Source: Pseudoxanthomonas mexicana (GTDB lineage: Bacteria > Pseudomonadota > Gammaproteobacteria > Xanthomonadales > Xanthomonadaceae). From it: DNA of 54,091 nucleotides. Below, one piece after another: positions 1 to 7,784 of the stretch (position 1 is the first letter of the stretch; each line of letters opens with the position of its first letter). A program made the translations under genes and the position numbers. Where the stretch lies: the NCBI RefSeq assembly GCF_010093385.1, contig NZ_PDWV01000024.1:1-54091 (forward strand), in the 5' to 3' direction. The notes beneath the pieces were generated by a model. It worked only from the letters and a program-made list of their open reading frames with translations. It was not told the DNA's origin and made no database searches.

Positions 1-2
1 AA

Positions 3-623
3 GTGGTGGAACTGTTCTCGCGGCTGCGCGAACTCAATCCGCGCCCGACGACGGAACTGGAATACGGCACGCCGTTCGAACTGCTGGTCGCGGTGACGCT
101 GTCCGCGCAGGCCACCGACGTGGGCGTCAACAAGGCCACGCGACGCCTGTTCCCGGTGGCCAACACACCGGCGGCGATCCTCGCGCTGGGCGAAGACGGG
201 CTGAAGAACTACATATCGACCATCGGCCTGTTCAACGCCAAGGCGAAGAATGTCATCGCCACCTGCCGGATCCTGCTCGAGCGGTACGACGGTGAAGTAC
301 CGCGCTCGCGCGAGGCGCTGGAAAGCCTGCCGGGCGTGGGCCGCAAGACCGCGAACGTAGTGCTCAACACCGCCTTCGGCGAGCCGACCATGGCGGTGGA
401 CACGCACATCTTCCGCGTGGCCAACCGCACGGGGCTTGCGCCCGGCAAGGATGTGCGCGCGGTGGAGGACAGGCTGATGAAGGTGGTGCCGGCGGAGTTC
501 ATGCAGGATGCGCATCATTGGCTCATCCTGCACGGCCGCTATGTGTGCAAGGCGCGCAAACCGGATTGCCCGCAGTGCGTGATCCGCGACCTCTGCCGGT
601 TCAAGGACAAGACCGTCGCCTGA
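3..623 (+). CDS. nth: Endonuclease III (5' end cut by window edge)
   Basis: DNA glycosylase/AP lyase of base-excision repair that removes oxidised pyrimidines. The visible 206 residues align end to end with E. coli Nth from about its residue 8. They include the helix-hairpin-helix LPGVGRKTANVV, the catalytic Asp in the following AVDTHIFRV segment, and the C-terminal [4Fe-4S] loop with four cysteines (spacing C-X6-C-X2-C-X5-C). The reading frame is open to the left edge. The GTG at base 3 is probably not the real start, because a few N-terminal residues of the family are missing, so treat the gene as 5' partial. The last roughly 100 bases, which encode the Fe-S loop, recur just downstream in a second, detached copy. 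Confidence 0.93.
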   Translation: MVELFSRLRELNPRPTTELEYGTPFELLVAVTLSAQATDVGVNKATRRLFPVANTPAAILALGEDGLKNYISTIGLFNAKAKNVIATCRILLERYDGEVPRSREALESLPGVGRKTANVVLNTAFGEPTMAVDTHIFRVANRTGLAPGKDVRAVEDRLMKVVPAEFMQDAHHWLILHGRYVCKARKPDCPQCVIRDLCRFKDKTVA

Positions 624-689
624 CGCGGCGGCATCGCCTGCCGCCGGCGCGGCCTCGTTGCGAAGGGCGCCCCCAGGTTGTTGCGGGCC

Positions 690-793
690 GGCTGATCCTG
701 CACGGCCGCTATGTGTGCAAGGCGCGCAAACCGGACTGCCCGCAGTGCGTGATCCGCGACCTCTGCCGGTTCAAGCACAAGACGCTGCCTTGA
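690..793 (+). pseudogene. Detached duplicate of the nth 3' end (Fe-S loop)
   Basis: Bases 690-782 repeat bases 520-612 of nth at an offset of 170 with only about three mismatches, then diverge slightly before a TGA at 791-793. In frame it encodes the RYVCKARKPDCPQC part of the iron-sulfur loop and the terminal CRFK segment, but no glycosylase domain precedes it. It is therefore a fragment and not a gene. It could have arisen by tandem duplication followed by deletion, or by displacement of an older 3' end. No start codon with a ribosome binding site was seen. Confidence 0.8.
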
Positions 794-839
794 TGAACGA
801 CGGCAGGTAAGTCTGTCGCAGGCCACGAGGTCAGCGTTG

Positions 840-910
840 TGTGGGAGCGACGTGAGTCGCGATCGACTCACCGGTAAAGCCGCCCCATCGCGACTTATGT
901 CGCTCCCACA
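840..910. repeat. REP-type palindrome (GTGGGAGCGACG family)
   Basis: Left arm 841-863 begins GTGGGAGCGACGTGAGTCGC. The right arm 887-910 is its near-perfect reverse complement, separated by 23 bases. The same element recurs at 10705-10769 and, in a GTAGG version, at 52725-52868. This is the dispersed extragenic palindrome typical of Xanthomonadaceae. No transposase (RAYT) gene lies in the window. Confidence 0.85.
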
Positions 911-927
911 GTGACCTTTCAGACAAA

Positions 928-962
928 AAAGCCCCGGGACGTGCCCGGGGCTTTCTCGTTTC
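928..962. terminator. Bidirectional intrinsic terminator between nth and the porin
   Basis: The GC stem AGCCCCGGGAC/GTGCCCGGGGCT lies at 930-952. It is preceded by AAAAAA, a T run when read on the minus strand, and followed by TTTCTCGTTTCC on the plus strand. It can end porin transcription from the right (porin stop at 979) and nth-side transcription from the left. Confidence 0.8.
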
Positions 963-978
963 CGGTACTGCGTGAGGC

Positions 979-2277
979 TTACCAGCTGAACTGCGTGCGC
1001 AGCGCGTACTGGGCGGTCTCGTCGCCGGTGACCTCGTTGTCGCCCTGGGTGTAGTTCAGCATGAAACGCAGGTTGGGGTTGACGTAGTAGTTGACGCCAA
1101 AGATCCAGCTGGTGACTTCGCGGTTCAGCGTCTCGTTCTCGGCATAGTCGTAGCGGCCGGTCAGTTCCCACAGCCCCTTGTCGGCGACCTTGGGCGAACC
1201 GAACACGCCGGTGGCACCCTTGTACGGCTTATGGCCGCCATTGAGCATGAAGCTACCCTGCACGTAGTAGGTCTTCACGTCCTGGTCGCGGCCTAGCGGC
1301 TGGCCGAAGGAAGCGTCGGCGTACTCGGCCTGGAAGAAGGCCGGGCCGAAGGAGCCGGCGGCTTCGACGGCGTACACGGTGACTTGGTTGCGGCTGGCGC
1401 CCGTGGTGGTGGCGATGTTCTGCGAGGGGCCACGGCGTCCGGCGTAATTGAAGGAGGCCGACAGGTTGTCCGAACCCTGGTTGGCGTTTTCGTAGCTGTA
1501 CCAGGCGCCCAGGTGCAGCGTGTTGTTGTCGTTGTTGATCGGCGCGAAGGTCACGCGGCCGGACGCGCCCATGCCCTCGTTGCGCGAGTTGGCCGCGCCA
1601 CGCAGGTTGAACACGGTGGCGCCGGCCGTGTAGTTGTCGCCCGCACGCAGGTAGCCCACGCCCTGCTGGAACTGGCGGCTACCGAACAGACCGGTGGCGG
1701 AGGCGAACGGACGCTCCATCATCAGCAGCTCGTTGGAGCTGGTCAGCTCTTCCATGGCGCGGTACGGCTTGAAGTGGCCGATGGTGAACTTGCCGCCCAG
1801 CGCGCTCTTGGCGATGTACGCGTCACGCAGGCCGTCCAGGTTGGTGCCGGCGCCGAAGTCCTGCTCCAGCTTGTATTCCCAGCCGTAGGCCTTGCCGCCC
1901 AGGGTCAGGCGGGCGCGGCGGAACTCGGTGGTGCCGGTGGCGCTGGCGAGATCGCGGTCGAAGGCGTAGGTGTCGAAATGGATACGGCCACCCACGGTCG
2001 CCTCGACCTTGCCGTCGGCGGAGGTCAGCTTGATGCCGCCCTTGGTGTCGATCTTCGGCGAGCCGGGGTTGAGTTTGTCCAGCTGCGCGGCGGTGTCGAT
2101 ATTGACGTCGGACTGCGCATCACTGCGCTCTTCCAGTTCGGCCACCTTGGCCGTCAGCGCTTCCAGCTGCGCCTTCAGTTCGGCGATCGTCTGGTCGCGG
2201 TTGTCGGCGGCGGATGCCGAGAAACTGGTGCTGCCCATGGCGACGGCAAGTGCGGCAGCCAGAAGGGAATAACGCAT
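979..2277 (-). CDS. oprP: Phosphate-selective porin, OprP/OprO family
   Basis: Outer-membrane beta-barrel porin expected to admit phosphate or polyphosphate under phosphate limitation. The protein is 432 residues. A signal peptide (MRYSLLAAALAVAM... ending SASA-AD) comes first, then a short coiled-coil segment (about residues 27-60, heptads rich in Leu, Ala and Glu), then a barrel of alternating strands ending in an aromatic residue (QFSW), as expected for a BAM substrate. The ATG at 2277 was chosen over the longer frame because it starts the signal peptide and has GGAGAG about 7 bases upstream. The gene is divergent from pstS, with a PhoB-box-like pair about 135 bases upstream. This context supports a phosphate role, but the substrate is inferred from family and neighbours. 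Confidence 0.85.
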   Translation of the reverse strand: MRYSLLAAALAVAMGSTSFSASAADNRDQTIAELKAQLEALTAKVAELEERSDAQSDVNIDTAAQLDKLNPGSPKIDTKGGIKLTSADGKVEATVGGRIHFDTYAFDRDLASATGTTEFRRARLTLGGKAYGWEYKLEQDFGAGTNLDGLRDAYIAKSALGGKFTIGHFKPYRAMEELTSSNELLMMERPFASATGLFGSRQFQQGVGYLRAGDNYTAGATVFNLRGAANSRNEGMGASGRVTFAPINNDNNTLHLGAWYSYENANQGSDNLSASFNYAGRRGPSQNIATTTGASRNQVTVYAVEAAGSFGPAFFQAEYADASFGQPLGRDQDVKTYYVQGSFMLNGGHKPYKGATGVFGSPKVADKGLWELTGRYDYAENETLNREVTSWIFGVNYYVNPNLRFMLNYTQGDNEVTGDETAQYALRTQFSW

Positions 2278-2412
2278 GGTGACTCTCCGGATGGAAGGTG
2301 GAGTAAGAGCGCGGGCTTCGCGGAAGCTTCGTTTCCCTTCGGAAATCATTAAGCGCCCGTCAAAGATGCGCTAAAGCATGAGAGTGAAATCTTGCAGTCA
2401 CATGTGAGTTTC

Positions 2413-2430
2413 GTGACCGCAATGTGACAG
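2413..2430 (-). promoter_or_regulatory. Putative Pho box for the porin
   Basis: Read on the minus strand, CTGTCAC (2424-2430) and CGGTCAC (2413-2419) are spaced by four bases. This is the 7-4-7 arrangement of PhoB half-sites. The palindrome TCACATGTGA follows at 2398-2407. The rest of 2278-2581 holds no gene and no other signal I can support. Confidence 0.6.
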
Positions 2431-2581
2431 TCGGCCGCCTGTGCAGCCAATGCCGGCCACGCCCGCGTGCCATGCACATATCTAGGACTCCTGGCATGGC
2501 CTTCCGTGCGGGTCGGTCAGCGCCCGCCCTCCCCTTGCTCTCGCATGCATGCGCCACGACGTCCGCCGGGCGACGTACCCG

Positions 2582-2632
2582 CCGTCACGGGACTGTCTTG
2601 ATTGCGACACCGAGCTGTCACACAAACGTCGT
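2582..2632 (+). promoter_or_regulatory. Tandem PhoB-box array upstream of pstS
   Basis: Five heptamers sit exactly 11 bases apart: CCGTCAC (2582), CTGTCTT (2593), GCGACAC (2604), CTGTCAC (2615) and ACGTCGT (2626). The 11-base phasing with CTGTCAC-like half-sites is the classic signature of cooperative PhoB binding. The array ends about 60 bases before the pstS start. I infer strong phosphate-starvation control of pstS. The outer heptamers are weak matches. Confidence 0.65.
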
Positions 2633-2692
2633 GGAATGGCCACCCAACGGGCACGCCCGTGCCTTCCACCCTGCCAAAACCAGGAGTCTCCA

Positions 2693-3712
2693 GTGCTCAA
2701 ATCCCTAAAGGCCCGCGCGGCAGCCGTGGCGTTTGCCGCCACGCTTTCGACCGGCGTGCTTGCTGCCGACATCACCGGCGCCGGCGCGACATTCATCTAC
2801 CCCCTGCTCTCCAAGTGGTCCGCCGACTACAACGCCGCAACCGGCACCAAGATCAACTACCAGTCCATCGGTTCCGGTGGCGGTATCGCACAGATCAAGG
2901 CCGCCACGGTCGACTTCGGATCTTCGGACGCCCCGATGAAGCCGGAAGAACTGGCGAAGTACGGTCTGGGCCAGTTCCCATCCGCCATCGGCGGCGTCGT
3001 GCCGGTGGTCAACGTGGCCGGCGTCAAGGCCGGCGCGATGAAGTTCGACGGCCCGCTGTTGGCCGACATCTTCCTGGGCAAGGTCAAGATGTGGAACGAC
3101 CCGCGCATCGTCGCGCTGAACGGTGGCATCCAGCTGCCGGAGCAGAAGATCACCGTGGTCCATCGCTCCGACGGCTCGGGCACCACGTTCAACTGGGTCA
3201 ACTATCTGTCCAAGGTCAGCCCCGAGTGGAAGAGCACCGTGGGCGAAGGCACCAGTGTGAAGTGGCCGGCTGGCGTGGGCGGCAAGGGCAACGAAGGCGT
3301 GGCCGCCTATGTGAAGCAGATCAAGGGCGGCATCGGCTATGTCGAACTGTCGTATGCGCTGCAGAACAAGATGGCGTACGCCCGCATGAAGAACGCCGCC
3401 GGCAACTTCGTGCTGCCCAGCGACGAAACCTTCCAGGCCGCCGCCGCCAGCGCGGACTGGGCCAAGGCCAAGGATTTCTACCTGATCATGACCAATGCCC
3501 CGGGTGAGAACGCCTGGCCGGTGGCGGCAACCAACTTCATCATCATGTACAAGAAGCCGAAGAACGTGGAGCGCGCCAAGGCCACCAAGGAGTTCTTCCG
3601 CTGGGCCTACGCCAATGGTGACGCCCAGGCCAAGTCGCTGGACTACGTGCCGCTGCCGGATCCGCTGGTCAAGCAGATCGAAGCTTACTGGGCGCAGAAC
3701 TACAAGTACTGA
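2693..3712 (+). CDS. pstS: Phosphate ABC transporter substrate-binding protein PstS (periplasmic)
   Basis: High-affinity phosphate-binding protein that delivers phosphate to PstCAB. The protein is 339 residues: a Sec signal peptide (basic MLKSLKAR, hydrophobic core, cleavage near VLAA-D), then the PstS fold with the phosphate-binding motifs GAGATFIYPL, SIGSGGGIAQ, DFGSSDAP and RSDGSGTTF. The GTG at 2693 was chosen because AGGAG lies 6 bases upstream and it opens the signal peptide. The longer in-frame ATG reading would bury it. The gene is followed by a terminator, so it can be transcribed alone. A close paralogue follows at 3921. Confidence 0.95.
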   Translation: MLKSLKARAAAVAFAATLSTGVLAADITGAGATFIYPLLSKWSADYNAATGTKINYQSIGSGGGIAQIKAATVDFGSSDAPMKPEELAKYGLGQFPSAIGGVVPVVNVAGVKAGAMKFDGPLLADIFLGKVKMWNDPRIVALNGGIQLPEQKITVVHRSDGSGTTFNWVNYLSKVSPEWKSTVGEGTSVKWPAGVGGKGNEGVAAYVKQIKGGIGYVELSYALQNKMAYARMKNAAGNFVLPSDETFQAAAASADWAKAKDFYLIMTNAPGENAWPVAATNFIIMYKKPKNVERAKATKEFFRWAYANGDAQAKSLDYVPLPDPLVKQIEAYWAQNYKY

Positions 3713-3778
3713 TGCAGGCAACGTCCAGGACGCTCTCTCCGTTCCGGACCGCACGCGGCACCCTCTCCGCCGCCGCAC

Positions 3779-3810
3779 GAGGCGGGCCTCCGGGCCCGCC
3801 TCTTTCTTTT
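3779..3810 (+). terminator. Intrinsic terminator after the first pstS
   Basis: The stem GAGGCGGGCC (3779-3788) / GGCCCGCCTC (3793-3802) has a TCCG loop and is followed by TTTCTTTT. It separates the abundant binding-protein transcript from the downstream pst genes. Confidence 0.85.
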
Positions 3811-3847
3811 CGGGCGGGCAGCCGTCGCACGGAACACGGAGACCCTG

Positions 3848-3876
3848 ATGTCATCACGCTGTAACAAAAACATCAT
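3848..3876 (+). promoter_or_regulatory. Putative Pho box upstream of the second pstS
   Basis: ATGTCAT (3848-3854), CTGTAAC (3859-3865) and ACATCAT (3870-3876) are phased at 11 bases with an A-rich spacer. They lie about 45 bases upstream of the second pstS start and just after the terminator of the first. The match to the PhoB consensus is moderate. Confidence 0.5.
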
Positions 3877-3920
3877 TTCATAGCGCCAATCCAAACTCGA
3901 TCACGTTTCCGGAGCTCGCC

Positions 3921-5021
3921 ATGTCGCGCATGTCATCAGTCCGTCTTGCTCTCGCCCCTCTCGCCATCGCACTGGCGGTCGCCGCCTGCAAGCCGGCCGG
4001 CGACAGCACGCCGGCAGCCGCCACGGGCGATCAGGCCGCTCTTCCGGGACAGGCTGCCACCGACAAGGTCTCGACCGAAATCACCGGTGCGGGCGCCACG
4101 TTCATCTATCCACTGTTGTCGCGCTGGTCCGCGGACTACAACAAGAGCACCGGCGCCAAGATCAACTACCAGTCCATCGGCTCCGGCGGCGGCATCGCCC
4201 AGATCAAGGCCGGCACGGTGGATTTCGGGTCGTCGGACAAGCCGTTGCCTCCGGAGGAACTGGCGCAGGCCGGTCTCGGCCAGTTCCCGTCCGCCATCGG
4301 CGGCGTGGTCCCCGTCGTCAACATCGAAGGCGTCGAAAGCGGCAAGCTGCGCCTCACCGGCCAGACGCTGGCCGACATCTATCTGGGCAAGATCACCGCC
4401 TGGAACGACCCGGCCCTGGCCGCGCTCAATCCCGGCCTGGCGCTCCCCGCTACCAAGATCAACGTGGTGAAGCGCTCCGACGGATCGGGCACCACCTTCA
4501 ACTTCGTCAACTACCTGTCCAAGGTCAGTCCGGAATGGAAGGAAAAAGTGGGTGAGGGCACCTCCGTGAACTGGCCGGTCGGCATCGGCGGCAAGGGCAA
4601 CGAAGGTGTCGCCGCCTACGTCAAGCAGATCAAGGGTTCCATCGGCTACGTCGAACTGGCATACGCCACGCAGAACGGCATGGCCTACACCGCCATGCAG
4701 AATGCGGCCGGCACGTTCGTGCAGCCCAGCGCCGCCAGCTTCCAGGCGGCCGCCGCCACCGCCGACTGGGCGACCGCCAAGGATTTCAGCCTGGTCATCA
4801 CCAACGCGCCGGGCCCGGATGCCTGGCCGATCGCGGCAACCAACTTCATCCTCATGTACAAGCAGCCCAAGGACGCCAAGCGCTCCCAGGACGCGTTCGA
4901 TTTCTTCAAGTGGGCGCTGGAGAACGGCCAGCCGCAGGCGGACGAACTGCACTTCGTCCCGCTGCCAAAGCCGCTTGTGGAGCAGGTGGAAGCGTACTGG
5001 GCGGCCGAGTTCAAGCTGTAA
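3921..5021 (+). CDS. pstS: Second PstS phosphate-binding protein, predicted lipoprotein
   Basis: This paralogue of the preceding PstS has the same core motifs (GAGATFIYPL, SIGSGGGIAQ, RSDGSGTTF) and roughly 70% similarity by eye over the mature part. It is 366 residues long. Its N-terminus differs: a signal peptide ending in the lipobox VAAC (Cys23), then a 30-residue Ala/Gly/Pro/Thr linker before the fold, so it is probably anchored in a membrane. GGAG lies upstream of the ATG at 3921. A hairpin follows at 5037-5062, then pstC. It probably serves the same PstCAB permease. Why two binding proteins are kept is not shown by the sequence. Confidence 0.92.
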   Translation: MSRMSSVRLALAPLAIALAVAACKPAGDSTPAAATGDQAALPGQAATDKVSTEITGAGATFIYPLLSRWSADYNKSTGAKINYQSIGSGGGIAQIKAGTVDFGSSDKPLPPEELAQAGLGQFPSAIGGVVPVVNIEGVESGKLRLTGQTLADIYLGKITAWNDPALAALNPGLALPATKINVVKRSDGSGTTFNFVNYLSKVSPEWKEKVGEGTSVNWPVGIGGKGNEGVAAYVKQIKGSIGYVELAYATQNGMAYTAMQNAAGTFVQPSAASFQAAAATADWATAKDFSLVITNAPGPDAWPIAATNFILMYKQPKDAKRSQDAFDFFKWALENGQPQADELHFVPLPKPLVEQVEAYWAAEFKL

Positions 5022-5036
5022 CCAGAACGACATCGA

Positions 5037-5062
5037 CCGCGGGCCACCATGACGGCCCGCGG
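5037..5062 (+). other. Intercistronic hairpin between pstS and pstC
   Basis: CCGCGGGCC (5037-5045) and GGCCCGCGG (5054-5062) form a perfect 9-base stem with an 8-base loop and no T tract. Such hairpins often protect upstream mRNA 3' ends, which would allow more binding protein than permease. That role is inferred. Confidence 0.55.
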
Positions 5063-5103
5063 CCCTGTGCCCGCCCCCTTCTCATCCGGTTGATTCCCCT
5101 TCG

Positions 5104-6075
5104 ATGAATGCCGCCACCCTGCCCACCGCAAAGCTCGCCGACCGCGACGTGAAGGACACCCGTGCAGACAGCGGTTTCCGCTGGCTCGTCACGGGTGCCG
5201 GCATTCTGGTCCTGCTATCCCTCACTGCCGCGGCGCTGTCGATGCTGTGGGGCGGGCGCGCCGCGTTCGCCAAGTTCGGCCTGGAGTTCTTCTGGCGCGA
5301 TGCCTGGAATCCGGTGCTGCAGGACTTCGGCGCGCTCGTGCCCATTTACGGCACGCTGGTCACCGCACTGATCGCGATGCTGATCGCTGTCCCGGTCAGC
5401 TTCGGCATCGCCATGTTCCTGACCGAGATCGCACCCAAATGGCTGCGCACTCCCATCGGCGCCGCGATCGAGCTGCTGGCAGGCATCCCATCCATCATCT
5501 ACGGCATGTGGGGCCTGTTCGTGCTGGTCCCGTTCCTTGCCGAGCACGTGTATCCGTGGATGGACGAGAACATGGGCCAGCTTCCGGTGATCGGCGCGCT
5601 GTTCTCGGGCCCGCCGCTCGGTCTGGGCATGGGGACCGCTGGCCTGGTTCTGGCGATCATGGTGATCCCCTTCATTTCCTCGGTGATGCGCGAAGTGTTC
5701 CTGACGGTACCCGGCCGCCTGAAGGAATCCGCTTACGCGCTGGGCTCGACGCGCTGGGAAGTGGTCTGGGACATCGTGCTGCCCTACACCCGTTCGGCAG
5801 TGATCGGCGGCGTGTTCCTGGGACTGGGCCGCGCTCTCGGCGAGACCATGGCCGTCACGTTCGTGCTGGGCAATGCGCACAGCCTGACGCTCTCGTTGCT
5901 GGAACCGGGCAACTCCATCGCGGCCACCATCGCCAACGAGTTCGCCGAAGCCGATTCCCCGATGTACCTGTCGTCGCTGATCGCGCTGGGCTTCGTCCTC
6001 TTCATGGTGACGTTCGTGGTGCTGTCGATCGCCCGCCTGATGCTGCGCCAACTCAACAAGCGGGAGGGCAACTGA
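5104..6075 (+). CDS. pstC: Phosphate ABC transporter permease PstC
   Basis: Inner-membrane permease half of the PstSCAB importer. The protein is 323 residues, with an N-terminal cytoplasmic tail, a first membrane span around residues 25-48, and the remaining spans carrying the ABC permease (BPD) domain. The EAA-type coupling loop reads PGRLKESAYALGSTRWEVV. The FFWRDAW segment in the first periplasmic region is typical of PstC. The stop overlaps the pstA start by one base. No strong Shine-Dalgarno is visible ahead of the ATG at 5104. Confidence 0.94.
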   Translation: MNAATLPTAKLADRDVKDTRADSGFRWLVTGAGILVLLSLTAAALSMLWGGRAAFAKFGLEFFWRDAWNPVLQDFGALVPIYGTLVTALIAMLIAVPVSFGIAMFLTEIAPKWLRTPIGAAIELLAGIPSIIYGMWGLFVLVPFLAEHVYPWMDENMGQLPVIGALFSGPPLGLGMGTAGLVLAIMVIPFISSVMREVFLTVPGRLKESAYALGSTRWEVVWDIVLPYTRSAVIGGVFLGLGRALGETMAVTFVLGNAHSLTLSLLEPGNSIAATIANEFAEADSPMYLSSLIALGFVLFMVTFVVLSIARLMLRQLNKREGN

Positions 6076-6929
6076 TGAGCACGCCCCTGTACGGCTACCG
6101 CCAGTTCAAGAACATCGCCGCACAGACGCTGGCGATCATCGCCACCGTCTTCGGTCTGTTCTGGCTGGTATGGATCCTGTGGACCACGTTCACCAAGGGC
6201 CTGAGCAGCCTGAACATGGACCTGTTCACGCACATGACGCCGCCGCCGGGCGATGAAGGTGGCGGCATGCTCAATGCCTTCTTCGGCAGTGCGGCCATGA
6301 GCCTGCTCGGCATCGTGATTGGTGCGCCCATCGGCGTGCTGGCCGGCACCTTCCTGGCCGAATACTCGCAGAAGAGCTGGATCGGCGAATCCGTACGTTT
6401 CGTCAACGACATCCTGCTGTCGGCGCCCTCGATCGTGCTGGGCCTGTTCGTGTACACGCTGGTGGTGGCGCAGATGGGCCACTTCTCGGCGCTGGCGGGT
6501 GGCATCGCACTGGCCTTCATCGTATTGCCCGTCGTGGTCAGGACCACGGACGAGATGCTGCGCCTGGTACCCTCCCAGATGCGCGAGGCCGCCCTGTCGC
6601 TGGGCGTGCCGCAGTGGAAGGTGATCGTGCAGGTGCTGTATCGCTCGTCGCTGCCCGGCATCGTGACGGGCATCCTGCTGGCGCTGGCGCGCATCAGCGG
6701 TGAAACCGCCCCCCTGCTGTTCACGGCTCTCAACAACCAGTACTGGACGACCGACCTGACCTCGCCGATGGCCAACGTGCCCGTGGTGATCTTCCAGTTC
6801 GCGATGAGCCCCTACGAGAACTGGCACACGCTGGCCTGGGCCGGCGCCTTCGTCCTCACGATGTTCGTGCTGCTCGTCAGTTTGCTGGCCCGCGCCATCG
6901 TTCTGCGGAACAAGATCACCCATGAATGA
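6075..6929 (+). CDS. pstA: Phosphate ABC transporter permease PstA
   Basis: Second permease half, 284 residues with about six membrane spans. The BPD domain has the coupling loop [19 protein letters not shown] and the family segment [12 protein letters not shown]. The ATG at 6075 overlaps the pstC stop (TGATG) and has GGGAGGG upstream. The frame is open further upstream inside pstC, but that extension is out of family. The 3' end overlaps pstB by 8 bases, a sign of translational coupling in the pstCAB-phoU operon. Confidence 0.94.
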   Translation: MSTPLYGYRQFKNIAAQTLAIIATVFGLFWLVWILWTTFTKGLSSLNMDLFTHMTPPPGDEGGGMLNAFFGSAAMSLLGIVIGAPIGVLAGTFLAEYSQKSWIGESVRFVNDILLSAPSIVLGLFVYTLVVAQMGHFSALAGGIALAFIVLPVVVRTTDEMLRLVPSQMREAALSLGVPQWKVIVQVLYRSSLPGIVTGILLALARISGETAPLLFTALNNQYWTTDLTSPMANVPVVIFQFAMSPYENWHTLAWAGAFVLTMFVLLVSLLARAIVLRNKITHE

Positions 6930-7776
6930 CATGACCTCTCCCACTGTTCCCCGGACCCCGGCCATGAACGACGCAAAGCTCAACCTCGCCATGCCCGACC
7001 GTGTCGCCTCCGACGAGCCGACGCGCGTCAAACTGGCCGCAAAGGGCCTGGATTTCTACTACGGCGACTTCCATGCGCTGAAGGGCATCAACCTGGAAAT
7101 CCCCGAGAAGCGGGTGACCGCCCTGATCGGCCCTTCCGGCTGCGGCAAGTCCACCCTGCTGCGCATCTTCAACCGCATCTATTCGCTGTACCCCAAGCTG
7201 CGCGCCACCGGCGAGGTGCTGCTGGACGGCGACAACATCCTCGACGCCAAGTACCCGATGAACCGCCTGCGCAGCAAGGTGGGCATGGTGTTCCAGAAGC
7301 CGGTGCCGTTCCCGATGACGATCTACGAGAACGTCGCCTACGGCATCCGCCACCACGAACGCCTGGGCAAGGCCGACATGGACGTGCGCGTCGAACAGGC
7401 GCTCCGCCAGGCGGCCCTGTGGGACGAGGCCAAGGACAAGCTGAAGCAGAGTGCGCTGGGCCTGTCCGGCGGCCAGCAGCAGCGGCTGTGCATCGCACGC
7501 GCCGTCGCGCTGCGTCCGGACGTGATCCTGCTGGATGAACCGACCTCGGCGCTGGACCCCATCTCGACCAGCAAGATCGAGCAGCTGATCGAGGAACTGA
7601 AGCACCAGTACACCATCGCCATCGTCACCCACAACATGCAGCAGGCCGCGCGCGTCTCGGACTACACCGCCTTCATGTACCTGGGCGAGCTGGTGGAGCA
7701 CGACGTCACCTCGACCATCTTCTCCAACCCCGGCAAGCAGCAGACGGAAGACTACATCACCGGCCGTTTCGGCTGA
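6922..7776 (+). CDS. pstB: Phosphate ABC transporter ATP-binding protein PstB
   Basis: ATPase of the phosphate importer, 284 residues. Walker A GPSGCGKS is at residues 70-77. The ABC signature LSGGQQQR, Walker B VILLDEP with TSALDPIST, and the switch His (VTHNMQQA) are all present. The N-terminus is about 25 residues longer than in E. coli PstB. The Met at residue 15 is an alternative start. The gene sits between pstA and phoU and, with PhoU, would also relay phosphate status to PhoR in this family. Confidence 0.95.
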   Translation: MNDMTSPTVPRTPAMNDAKLNLAMPDRVASDEPTRVKLAAKGLDFYYGDFHALKGINLEIPEKRVTALIGPSGCGKSTLLRIFNRIYSLYPKLRATGEVLLDGDNILDAKYPMNRLRSKVGMVFQKPVPFPMTIYENVAYGIRHHERLGKADMDVRVEQALRQAALWDEAKDKLKQSALGLSGGQQQRLCIARAVALRPDVILLDEPTSALDPISTSKIEQLIEELKHQYTIAIVTHNMQQAARVSDYTAFMYLGELVEHDVTSTIFSNPGKQQTEDYITGRFG

Positions 7777-7784
7777 GGACGCCC

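Noticed and set aside
518..793. 91-codon ORF starting inside nth and ending in the duplicated fragment
   Set aside because: Its first half is out-of-frame nth. Only the 3' part has meaning, as a duplicate fragment.
1384..2352. 322-codon plus-strand ORF over the porin
   Set aside because: Antisense to a gene with signal peptide, ribosome binding site and porin features. The composition is low-complexity Gly/Val/Arg.
2705..3778. 357-codon minus-strand ORF over pstS
   Set aside because: Shadow of pstS. Leu/Gly/His/Asp-rich translation without motifs.
2693..5021. Tandem pstS genes considered as a recent DNA duplication or assembly duplicate
   Set aside because: The copies differ throughout, with different signal peptides and separate regulatory signals, so they are old paralogues.
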